A DNA stretch of 64,000 nucleotides from Plotosus lineatus (lineage: Eukaryota > Chordata > Actinopteri > Siluriformes > Plotosidae). Location: NCBI GenBank assembly GCA_024760905.1, contig CM045731.1, positions 19,152,001-19,216,000 on the forward strand, in the 5' to 3' direction. The translations under genes and the position numbers were made by a program. Below are positions 22,675-32,099 of the stretch, in pieces. Under the pieces are notes generated by a model. That model did not search any database and had not been told where the DNA came from. It saw only the letters and a program-made list of their open reading frames with translations. How positions within the stretch are numbered: the first letter of the stretch is position 1; every line of letters begins with the position of its first letter.

Positions 22675-23644
22675 AAGGGTGTAGGCTGGGGGGGGTGCAC
22701 AGGGTGCACGTGCACCCCCCACAGCAGGAGTTGAGTTCCGCTGGACAAGAAATTATGTGTATTCATAATCTTATAAATAAACTTAAAAATGACTGTTGTT
22801 GAAGAGAAAGTTGGATAAGTTCCGCATGACGAGAGTCAGGAAGTAAACCGGAAGTTAACGTGTAACGGGCACTGCGCATGTGCACGCCCGAGCTGGCCGA
22901 TCAACAAACATAATATCAGTAAGCAATAATAGCTGAACACTGTCAATCAAACAAAGTACGAGTGTGAGAATAAAGCACAGTTTATTAGTCCCGCCTCCTG
23001 CACGTGTTAGAACACAAACATTGATGCACAGAGAATGAATGTCTAAAATAATCATAATCCATCCAGTCTATATCTGCAGCCTAATGCTCAGTACTTTTAT
23101 AAAATTAATAGTATGTTTTTGTGCTGTAAATATGTATTAATATTTGTTTGTGCCTTGGAATAGATAAATAACTTTAGCTCAATTTGTAAATGTACTTGCA
23201 GACGTAGTTTGAAATATATTTGAGAATGTTCTTGGTTGAACGGTAATATTTGATTCGTCTTCTGAGAGTAATAGATGAATCGTCTTCTGCTGAAAAACTG
23301 TGCTGTGTTGTTGGCGTGAGATTCCATGTTGTTTATATCATATGCTTGTGATATGCATGCACTATATTTCATGTGATAACTTTGTGTAGGCGGGCACTGA
23401 GCAACGGCGGCTTTCGGGTCGATAACTTATATGACAAGCACATAAAACAAAACCGCTGTGTGTGCCATGGTTTATTTATGATATAAAATTTAAGCCACAA
23501 TCGCTTCAATAAACTATATTTAAGCTACCGACAACTTATTTAGTCGGCGTTTCATTTCCCCTTTAAGGCTTAGGCTCCGGTCAACCAAGATGTGCAACCC
23601 CCCACCCCCCCACCCCACACACAGCAAGACTAGCCTACACCCTT
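22675..23644. mobile_element. hAT-like element nested in the Harbinger-like MITE
   Basis: Inverted ends AAGGGTGTAGGCT and AGCCTACACCCTT, flanked by GCTGATC (22668-22674, 23645-23651). A G-rich stretch next to each end mirrors the other. No transposase recognised. The 7-bp duplication could be an 8-bp hAT site that lost a base. Confidence 0.62.
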
Positions 23645-23891
23645 GCTGATCACAAAATAAAGCGTGGTCGGCCAAAAGCCAATGAACAATAAAAAATGCA
23701 AACATTTTAAATTATATTTTAATATAAAATAATATTATTAAAAACAATGCCATTTTTATTATTAAAATCAAATGTCTTAATATTAATATTAAAGCAGGTG
23801 TCATTAAAAATAATTCTTTAAAAGTATATATTTCTATTGATTTTATTATTATTTGACTGGTGTATAAAAAGATGCATTGAGCAAGAAAATA

Positions 23892-24684
23892 CAGTAAAAC
23901 CTCCGCTGACGAACGCTTAAGCTCACGAACTTTTCGCCTCAAGAACATTAAATTTGTGAGCATATAGTCTCTGCTGACGAACTAGTTTTCGGTGGACGAA
24001 TCAAACCACACGGTCGAACAGCGCCACGGTGGCGGCCACGAGAAGCTGACGCACGCTCATGGCGTCACAGTTCGTCACCCCCTTTCTTTGAGTGCGGAAG
24101 TGGTTTGTGTTTGCAAGACATGTTGGACCATATTGAGTGTACTTTTGCTATTATGGGACCAAAAAAGACCCCACCCCAGGCGGAGATCATTGAAAAACAC
24201 GAACGAGGTGTGCGTTTGTGTGACTCAGCGTCCCAGTACCAGTACGCTAAGTCTACCATTGCTCCCATCCTTAAGAACAAGGAAGCTATTAAGGGTGCGT
24301 GTGTGGCTAAGGGTGTTTCCAAACAGTAGGCGTTTCCAAACTCTCCTTCCAAACAGTAAGTCCCTCCCTCCCTCCCTCCTCCTCCCACTCCATTCCATCA
24401 AGCCATCAACTAACATCACAAAGGTAAATAAAACGACTTTATTATACAGTACAGTTTATTTCTTTAATTACAATACAATAACACATTTATTATACATAAA
24501 ATAAGGTATATTTTTGTGCAGTTTTAAGGCTTATTTAGTAGAAAATTATGTTTTATGGGGACCTGGGAACGGATTATTCTCATTTTAATGGTTTCTTATG
24601 GGAAATAAATGTTCGGAAGACGAACTTTTCGCCTTACACACACTTTCTGGGAACCAATTATGTTCGTGAGCTGAGGTATCACTG
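23892..24684 (+). mobile_element. Tigger-like T5, non-autonomous copy 1
   Basis: TIRs CAGTAAAACCTCCGCTGACG and GTTCGTGAGCTGAGGTATCA, then CTG; TA at 23890-23891 and 24685-24686. 793 bp. A copy of 789 bp with the same internal structure lies inverted at 41361-42149, so this deletion form has itself multiplied. Confidence 0.93.
24153..24329 (+). CDS. T5 mini-ORF: CENP-B-type HTH segment only (58 aa)
   Basis: Starts MGPKKTPPQAEIIEKHERG and contains KSTIAPILKNKEAIKG, the recognition part of a CENP-B/Tigger helix-turn-helix; ends VAKGVSKQ and a stop. The first helix is shortened relative to Tigger transposases. The same 58 residues are encoded without a change in the inverted copy (41712-41888). 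The frame is open upstream to 24105, but MGPKK is the usual Tigger start. There is no catalytic domain. It may be a passive remnant or a small DNA-binding product able to occupy element ends; expression is unproven. Confidence 0.6.
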   Translation: MGPKKTPPQAEIIEKHERGVRLCDSASQYQYAKSTIAPILKNKEAIKGACVAKGVSKQ

Positions 24685-24797
24685 TACTTGTTTTGTTTAA
24701 TATCTTATTTAAAAATCCTGCTGAGAGATCAATTTGTACGCTTGGGGGGAAAAAGCGTACTCTCTGTACGCTTGGGAAAATGTTGAATCGCCCCTAA

Positions 24798-25114
24798 CAA
24801 AGCAAATTTTCAACATTTTAGTTAGTACAAAACTCATGAGCCTAACAATAACATGAACACTACAGTTAATTTAATAGAAAGTTGAAAATTATGAACATGT
24901 ATAACAAGTCATATTTTCTTTAATTTGACCAATTTTTTTTGGTGTTTGCAATGTAAAATTGTACTCGGGAATATTACAGGATTAGTGCTACATAGTTAGC
25001 TTTAAATAACATTAAAGTTACGGATCTGGATCAAGTAAATGATCTGAAAGTGTAAAATAAGTTTGTTTACTTTTATTTCTTACTATAAAGAACAGACTCA
25101 AGCAACAATCCATT
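24798..25114. other. No feature recognised
   Basis: AT-rich spacer between the Harbinger-like MITE and a SINE S2 fragment. Confidence 0.35.
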
Positions 25115-25300
25115 TTAGCCCAGTTCAGGAGCCATTAGTTGTAGTGGCTAGTGTAGTCCGCCCCAGTAAAAATTCTAAGAAAAAAACCTTCAATGGACCA
25201 GGAGAAGTTAATCTCCTGGTCACTTCACGCTACAAAAAATGGAATAAGTTCCAGCTGTAATGTGTTGGTAGGCTAGGATGTAAAAAGCCCAAACACACTT
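25115..25300 (+). repeat. SINE S2, 3' part, diverged
   Basis: Shows GGAGAAGTTAATCTCCTGGT, CACTTCACGCTAC and GTTGGTAGGCTAGGATGTAA then AAAGCCC, the order seen at 17520-17620. Confidence 0.5.
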
Positions 25301-25924
25301 GCCAATCACAGATACCAAAGTGACATTTTTTTCCTGCTGCATCCAGCTAGTTTCACAAATTTATAGCCCAGTATTTTATGCAGCATCATAATAACTAGGT
25401 AAGTCTAGGTTGAAAATAAATGAGAATTATCACAGTACCTGGACTGTAAAAGAGCAGTCTCTGGTTAATTAGCCTGTAGCGCTGTCAGTATGACAGTAGG
25501 CAGTTAACTTCAAGGACAGCAGAGCTCATTTTAAACCCAAGACGATAATTGCGTTACTTTTCTTTGTCACCGTGATACTTGAAATACATTCCTATGTTAA
25601 TCAGTGTGGCTTTTCAAACCAGCTGGAAATAGTCAAGTCGCAATCAAGCACCCACAATGTGCAATCTTGTTATATTTCTTTCGTAATTGATGTGGGGGAG
25701 GGGATTGTAGGAAATACCAACAACATACATCAATACAATCCCACAACATGCTTGCTCATGTGTAAACATTTTTTGCCATAAAGATTCCACCACCAATAAT
25801 AGTTATGCTATCTGACAGACTATTGTCATCAAGTGGGAATTTTTTAATCTTGTAGCAATTAACGTCCATTAAACTGCAGTAACAGTTATGCCTGAAACGA
25901 TGTTCATAAGGTATTTAGGAAGTG
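25301..25924. other. No feature recognised
   Basis: Nothing coding or repetitive could be supported. Confidence 0.35.
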
Positions 25925-25948
25925 CAGTTGTGTATTTTCATTTTCATT

Positions 25949-26299
25949 GGGGCAGTGCTGGTCTAGTGGTATAGGGCGCTGGATCGCTGATCCAAAGGTT
26001 GGGGGTTCGAGTCCCACTCTCCACAAGGTTGTCACTGTCCCCCCCAGTGCGGCTAACTGGGTTATCAAAGGCAGGCCATGTCTCTCACTGTCTATGGTGA
26101 GAGGTATGTAAAAGAACCATTGCTGACATTCGTAAAGAGTAGGCTGCAAAGTCGTCAGCATGTTTCTGTCCCTTGCTAAAAGGGTTGTGACAGGAAGGGC
26201 ATCCGACGTAAAAACCTCTGCCAAAATCAAATGTGCGAATCAGATGATTCGCTGTGGCGACTCCTGAGTAAAAAGGGAAAAAGCCGAAAGACAGACAGA
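25949..26299 (+). repeat. SINE S1r, full-length reference copy
   Basis: tRNA-like head GGGGCAGTGCTGGTCTAGTG with B box GGGGGTTCGAGTCCC, body with CTGGGTTATCAAAGGC and GTAAAAGAACCATTGCTGAC, and tail GATTCGCTGTGGCGACTCCT, AAAGCCGAAAG, (ACAG)n. Target duplication CAGTTGTGTATTTTCATT at 25925-25942 and 26300-26317. The head is a polymerase III promoter by homology to tRNA, not a functional tRNA gene. The tail matches the 3' end of the RTE LINE at 9833-9875. Confidence 0.92.
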
Positions 26300-26349
26300 C
26301 AGTTGTGTATTTTCATTGTTGACTTCTTCTGTCCTCATGTAGTGTTGAG

Positions 26350-26460
26350 CACCTGGAGGAAATGAACATGCAAACTCTACAAAGAAACATCCTCACCAGA
26401 TACAAGGTTCAAGTACAGGACCTTCTCACTGCGAGGCAGACGTGCACAGTTGCATTGAAG
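26350..26460 (-). repeat. L2-type LINE 3' relic
   Basis: Contains AACATGCAAACTCTACAAAG and CAGGACCTTCTCACTGCGAG, matching the reverse-strand L2 3' segment; diverged. Confidence 0.45.
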
Positions 26461-27446
26461 CTCCTTTATTTTAATCACAAACACTTATATGCACAGGTCC
26501 TGTCCAGCATGTTGCACTCTGGTTCTGAAAATATAAAACTACATATACTTTTTTTTTTTTAATCTATCAGATTGAAATTTAACATGCTCTTAAACAATAA
26601 ATCAGCCCAAAGGTCTGCAATAACTGTATAAGTTTGAACAGGAGCCAAAGTTGTAACAAGCTGTTGTGCAAATAAGGAGGCTTTGCTGCAGCTGTTAAAA
26701 AGAAAACACCAGATCTGCCTGTGGCATACACTTGGATGATGCTTGGATCTGCTTTAAATGTGCAGTTTTCATTTGTTACAAGAAATGATTTGCATCTATC
26801 TACCTTCTTAGATAATCTATCCACACCTACCTGCCCATAACACCCATCCGCCTGCCCGCCCACCCATCGATCCATCCACTCACCCACCCACCCATCTATC
26901 CAACAATTTACATAGTCATGAGCTGTGGTAGTCAAATTGCTTCTCTGTGATTGAAGAATCACTTGCTCTCGCCAACTGACAGAACGCTCCACAACCTTCA
27001 CACCTTTCTGTATACACACCTTCATTCTTTTCACCTCAAAAAACAAGCCTACCCTTACAGTTTCTCTTTTGCCTAGAGCAATCACTTCGCTTTCTTCTCC
27101 TTTCATCGTTCTCTCACTGCCTCTGCCTTTCAATTACGTTCTCAAATCAACTTTCCTATTTCTTTGGCCCAGATCATTCTAATTCAAAAAATAAATAGAT
27201 AAACAGAAATCCCACTATGAGCCAAATAAAATTCAGGCTAAAAACACACTGCATCGCTGTAAAAGCAGACAGCGCAGAGTTTAGGCAACTCATTTATTTA
27301 TTTATTTTTCTGGTTGACCCCCGAAGTACTGGCAAAACTGCCGCTAAAAAATAATTTTTAACCTTTTCAATTTATTATTTTTTCCCCCGCCGATCTTTAT
27401 TATATGCCGATGTGAAAAAAATATCAAATCTTAATTGGACAAAAAT
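26461..27446. other. No gene accepted; (CCAT)n-like low-complexity patch
   Basis: A degenerate CCATCCACCC-type tandem patch lies at about 26818-26905. A 184-codon minus-strand frame (26579-27133) crosses it and is judged accidental because its middle (WIDGWVGEWMDRWVGGQ) is the patch itself and no family is recognised. Confidence 0.4.
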
Positions 27447-30115
27447 CACCTCAACACATAGCTTGGGCTCTAGAACCACCCATCTCGAGAGAGGCTGGAC
27501 CTTATTCCATTCTGGAGTTGCTCATGAGAAGAGGTGGCGAGCTGGTGTGGGCAACCTTGTTGCCCCCGTTTCAATACATTGGGGTTCTCCCCGGTCGATG
27601 AAAGGGTAGCTTCTCCCTGCCTTCGGGTGGAGGGACGGGTCCTGACTGTTATTTGTGCTTATGCACCAAATGACAATTCAGAGTACTCACCCTTTTTGAA
27701 GTCTTTAGGGGTGTGTTGGAGAATGCTCCCTCGGGAGACTCACTCATTGTCTTGGGAGACTTCAACGCCCATGTGTGAAAGTGTGACCTGGAAGTGTGTG
27801 ATCGGTAGGTATAGCCTCTCCAGTCTGAACCCGAACGGTGTTTCGTTGTTGGACTTCTGTGCTCATCACAGTTTGTCGATCACGGACACCATGTTCGAAC
27901 ATAAGGGTGCCAATAAGTGCACTTGGCACCAGGACACCCCAGGTTGCAGTTCGATGATTGGCTTTGTAGTTATGTCACCGGATTTGCGGCGGCATGTTCT
28001 GGACACTTGGGTGAAGAGGAGAGCTGAGCTGTCAACCGATCACAACCTGATGGTGAGCTGGCTTTGATAGAGGGGGAGGCTGCCTTGTAGCTCTGCCGGA
28101 GGTGGGAGTTAAAAGCCTCTCGGACAGGAGACTCTTCCAAAAGTCCCCAGCAGACCCTAAATTGGGCCTGCCAGGTCTAGAAGACAGCTTGAGATTACAT
28201 GGCCCATTGTGCCTCCATTGCTGAGGTGACAGCCAATAGCTGTGGCCGGAAGGTTGTCAGTGCTTGTCGTGGCGGTAACCCCCGAAACTGGTGGTGAACA
28301 CCCATGGTGATGGGGGCTGTCCTGAGGAAAAAGGAAGGCTATTGGGTCTTACTGGCCTGTGGGACTCCCGAGGCAGCAGAAAGGTACCGACACGCCAAAC
28401 ATGCTGCAGCCAAAGCTGTCGCAGATGCAAAATCTTGGGCGTGGGAGGAGTTCGGTGAGAGCCTGGAGAGCGATTATCGGTTAGCCTCAAAAAGATTCTG
28501 GACCACCATCCGACGCCTCAAAAGGGGGAAGCCGTTCTCCACAAACACTGTTTACTGTGGAGGTGGGGAGCTGCTCACCTTGACTGGGGATGTCCTTGGG
28601 AGGTGAGGGAATACTTTGAGGACCTCCTCAATCCCACCAGCAAGCCCTCCGTGGAAGAGGAAGACCCTGGGAGTTTGGGCGGGAGTCTGCCCATCACCGG
28701 AGTGGAGGTCACTGAGGTAGTCAAAAACCTCCTTGGTGGTCGGGCTCCGAGGTTTGATGAGAGCCGTCCTGAATATGTCAGGACTCTGGATGCTGTAGGA
28801 CTGTCTTGGTTGACACGTCTCTGCAACATCGTGTGGTCATCGGGGGCTGCACCTCTGGATTGGCAAACCGGGTTGGTATTCCCCCTTTTTAAAAACGGGG
28901 ACGGGAGGGTGTGTTCCAATTATCGGGAAATCACACTCCTCAGCCTACCCGGGAAAGTCTATGCAGGGGTACTGGAGAGGAGGAACCGACCGATAGTCGA
29001 ACCTCGGATTCAAGAGGAACAATGTCCTCATGTCCACTTGTGTTTTGTGGATTTGGAGGAAGCTTTCGACCGTGTCCCTCCGGTTATCTTGCGGGGCATG
29101 CTCCGGGAGTATGTTGTTCCTGACCCGTTGCTTCGAGCCATTCGATCACTGTATCACCGGAGCCAGAGTTTGGTCCGTATTGGTAACAACAGGTGGAATT
29201 TGTTTCCAGTGAGGGTTGGAATCCGTCAAGGCTGTCCTTTGTCCCCGATTCTGTTCATAATTTTTATGGACATAATTTCTGGGCGCAGTCGAGGCATTGA
29301 GGGGTTCTGGTTTGGTGGCCATCGGATCTCGTCTCTGCTTTTTGCGGATGATGTTGTCCTTTTGGCTTCATCAGGCAGGACCCCCAGGACTCACTTGGAG
29401 TGATTCGCAGTCGGGTGCGAGGCGGCCATGATGAAAATCAGCACCTCCAAGTCCGAGGCCATGGTTCTCAGTCGAACAAGGATGGAATGCACCCTCTCGG
29501 TCAGGAATGAGGTCCTGCAAAAAGTGGAGTAGTTTAAGTATCTTGGGGTCTTGTTCACGAGTGAGGGAAGGATGGAGCAGGAGATCAACAGACGGATCGC
29601 TGCAGCCTCTGCTGTTAAACAGAGCTTGTACCAGTCCATCGTGGTGAAGAACGAGCTGAGCCGCAAGGCAAAGCTCTCAATTTACCAGTCGAGCTACGTT
29701 CCAACCCTCACCTATGGTCATGAGCTTTGGGTAGTGACCGAAAGAACAAGGTCACGGATACAAGTGGCTGAAATGAGCTTCCTTTGCGGAGCTCTCCCTG
29801 AGAGATAAGGTGAGAAGCTCTACAATCCGGGGAGAGCTCAGAGTAAATCTGCTGCTCCTCCGCATTGAGAAGGGGTCAGTTGAGGTGGCTCGAGCATCTG
29901 GTTAGAATGCCTCCCAAAAGTCTCCCTGGTGTGGTGTTTCGGGCATGTCCAACTGGGAAGGGACCCCGGGGTCGTCCTAGAACATGCTGGAGGGATGTCT
30001 CTCAGCTTGTCTGGGAACGCCTCGGCATTCCCCCGGAAAAGCTGGGGAGAGGGATGTCTGGGTCTCTTTGCTTAGGTTGCTGCCCCTGCGACCCGACCAA
30101 AGAAGCAGAAGACGA
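27447..30115 (+). mobile_element. Rex3 LINE copy 2, 5'-truncated
   Basis: Begins inside the endonuclease (TCAACACATAGCTTGGGCTC) and ends with GAAGCAGAAGACGATGCATG. Collinear with 13337-16130 of copy 1 and somewhat better preserved in the RT domain. No target duplication was found. Confidence 0.88.
27450..30110 (+). pseudogene. Rex3 endonuclease-reverse transcriptase, broken, copy 2
   Basis: Endonuclease parts: GVAHEKRWRAGVGNLVAP, VICAYAPNDNSEYSPF, and MIGFVVMSPDLRRHVL ending HNLMVSW. RT from 28603: VKNLLGGRAPRFDESRPEY, KNGDGRVCSNYREITLL, MCFVDLEEAFDRVP-like segment at 29037, RQGCPLSPILFIIFMDIIS and catalytic FADD at 29341-29352; stop at 29401-29403. The thumb and C-terminal region (KAKLSIYQSSYVPTLTYGHE; RPRGRPRTCW-like) follows in other frames. 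The RT frame is open for 266 codons, longer than in copy 1. Confidence 0.88.
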
Positions 30116-30863
30116 TGCATGAATGAACTATGCTATGAATATCAACAAAATGAAAAAAATATATATATTTTTTTATTTTTCCCTCCGACCCTTTTTTTTT
30201 TTTCAAAATTGTACATAATAATATTTTAAATCTAGTGGCCTTATTCTTATTCTTATTTCCTCTGACATCACTAAATTTGTTCTGACAAATCTGTCAACCA
30301 GGGGGAAAAAAAATGAGTGGCCTAATCTGGAAATTACTCCTGCATCTTTTCTTTCCCCACAACATTAAGTTTATCTTAATCAGAGAAAGACATAGGACTG
30401 TGGTGAGGCATTACTGCTCAGGGAAGGTACAGTTTTTTTTCTTGTGTCCTTGAAGTGCCAGAGCCATAATAAAAACTCAGTTACTGAATAATCAAGGGTG
30501 AACAACACTGACCTGAGCCGGTTTAAAGAAGAAGAGTTTTATACAGGCCATTAAGGCAAGAAATTCGGCTCTGGGAATGAAGCCATGTTCTTAGTTTTGC
30601 TGTAATGAATGAGCCATAAAGCAAGTACTATTGTTAGGATAGATCCTCCCGTCGTGTGTGAGGGGGGCAGTTTCTTCTCTATGGCCAGTTACATTTTTTT
30701 TTTAAAATTGCATTATACTTTTTAATTAAATTACTTTATATGTTCCTCTATTTCTATATTATTATGAGGGAAAAATGTAGCAGGTTTGCTCTTTGAGACG
30801 AAACATATCTAAACTCAATTTTCTCTGCTCTCTTAAAGCAGATCCATCCACAGGAATATAATA
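30116..30863. other. No feature recognised
   Basis: AT-rich spacer between Rex3 copy 2 and Tigger T2. Confidence 0.35.
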
Positions 30864-31733
30864 CAGACGCTCCTCGACTTACGTTTTTGTTTGGTTCCGG
30901 ACGGCCGAAGTAAGTTGTTACTGTATGTTCCAGAGACGTTCATACTGTACTATACATCCATAAATACCATTACCGTATCTTATAAAACACCCCTAAATCA
31001 ATTATAAACATTATAAAATAATATCAAATATATCAAATAATATCAAACATTAATTTCAAATAAATTAAATTCAAGCAAAATAATTTCAAATTGATACATT
31101 TTAATCAAATTCACTCATCAAATATCAAATACAGTATCAATTATAACCTTTCACATTCTATATGATGCGATCTTTCTGCTTGTAAATGGTTCCGATGGTC
31201 GATGGATGGTCACATGACATGAATCTGAGCTGAATCATATTACAAGAAGCTGAGCCGACTCACTTTACATGAATCTTAAAACAGCCGATCAGCGCTTACA
31301 ATATGTGAGGTGCTCAATCGAAAGTAGTGCACTTGCTGAAAGTAGTTTACTTGCTTGAAACAAAGTGCGGGTTATGCGGACTTCCGGCTTTCAAGTGAGC
31401 AAGGGCTTCGTTGAACTCGTTTAATACTCAGCCTGCACTGTGAATCACCAGCAGAGCAGAGAGTTCTCTCTTTCCTGGATTCGGGTTTTCATATTACAAC
31501 TCTATTTGCTTAACTGAGTATGCATGGTAGATTGTGCCGATCCGAGCAGATAGTTTATTCATCTCTGTGTATGAGACTTGCACCCATGCTAGTAGGCTTA
31601 CGCTTCTGACCAACCATATTTGCTTTGGGTTACAAAAGTCTGCAAAACAGTGCAAATACAAATATCACAGAGGCGACGTCTTAACACAAGAGTAACACAT
31701 TATATAACTGAGATATATATATATTCTTCTATA

Positions 31734-31788
31734 ATCACCTGAAGAGAGAGGATGGTTTCACCACCCCTCGAAACAGATCTGTAGTGAT
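31734..31788 (+). ncRNA. Hammerhead ribozyme motif, complete core
   Basis: Core box CTGAAGA at 31739-31745 (consensus CUGANGA) and GAAA at 31770-31773. Stem II (31746-31769) folds as GAG-a-GG-a-TGGT against ACCA-c-CC-CTC with loop TTC, including the required G10.1-C11.1 pair. Stem III is ACAG (31773-31776) with CTGT (31779-31782), so A15.1 pairs U16.1; residue 17 is A (31783), the predicted cleavage site. Stem I pairs ATCAC (31734-31738) with GTGAT (31784-31788). All invariant positions are present. The two-base stem III loop and palindromic ACAGATCTGT suggest activity as a dimer. Hammerheads of this short-stem-III type are known from Penelope-like retroelements. Orientation is opposite to the T2 transposase frame. 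Confidence 0.8.
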
Positions 31789-31833
31789 AAATGGAGTTTC
31801 AATAGAAAGTCTTTGTCCTGTCCTTTTATTTTT

Positions 31834-31834
<1 letters not shown>

Positions 31835-31868
<34 letters not shown>
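31835..31868. repeat. (TG)n(TA)n microsatellite next to the hammerhead
   Basis: TGTGTGTG then TATATATA directly after the conserved TTTTATTTTTTG tail that follows the ribozyme motif. Confidence 0.85.
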
Positions 31869-31875
<7 letters not shown>

Positions 31876-32040
31876 TAACTGAACTGGGAAGAAGGAGGGG
31901 CACGTTCAGTCTGTCGTTTGTAAACAATGGACGCAGCGTGTACTACGTGGGTACATCTAAACTCAAAATTTTACTTTTGTTTTTTGAAAAAAAAAACCAA
32001 AACGTAAAACGGATGAATGTAAGTCGAGGAGTGTCTGTAT

Positions 32041-32046
32041 GTGTGT

Positions 32047-32097
<51 letters not shown>
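32041..32097. repeat. (TG)n(TA)n microsatellite
   Basis: TG-rich then TA-rich run ending CACACACAC at the Tc1 left end. Confidence 0.85.

Positions 32098-32099
<2 letters not shown>

Larger units (their letters stand above)
22416..24794. mobile_element. Harbinger-like DNA transposon with two nested elements
   Basis: Inverted ends GGGGTCATTCAACATTTTCC and GAAAATGTTGAATCGCCCC, both running on into an AAGCGTAC motif, flanked by TAA (22413-22415 and 24795-24797). A 3-bp TWA duplication is the PIF/Harbinger signature. No Harbinger transposase or MADF protein is visible; the frame around 22596 (CKVCIDYYPTRYQLLKHQK) has a C2H2-like look. Inside are an hAT-like element (22675-23644) and T5 (23892-24684). 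Without the insertions about 0.6 kb remains, so it is a MITE. Confidence 0.7.
30864..32037 (-). mobile_element. Tigger-like T2, copy 2, carrying a hammerhead insert
   Basis: Ends CAGACGCTCCTCGACTTACG and GTAAGTCGAGGAGTGTCTG with TA at 30862-30863 and 32038-32039. Compared with the copy at 11370 it has an extra block (about 31235-31590, also present in T2 at 43.9 kb, 55.6 kb and 62.6 kb) and an insert at about 31706-31890 holding an AT microsatellite, the hammerhead motif and a TG/TA microsatellite. The transposase start region (CAACCATATTTGC near 31620) is retained in reverse, followed by a broken frame. Confidence 0.87.

Noticed and set aside
22668..22735. G-rich hairpin (GGTGCACGTGCACC) as a regulatory RNA structure
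   Set aside because: It lies at the end of an hAT-like element and is mirrored by the G/C-rich stretch at the other end, so subterminal repeat is the simpler reading.
25949..26020. tRNA gene (A-box and B-box-like head)
   Set aside because: It is the tRNA-derived head of SINE S1r, with the SINE body following and no credible cloverleaf; same for 38073 and 59577-59643.
26579..27133. 184-codon minus-strand frame
   Set aside because: Its middle is produced by a CCAT-type tandem patch, no domain is recognisable and no splice or start context supports it.
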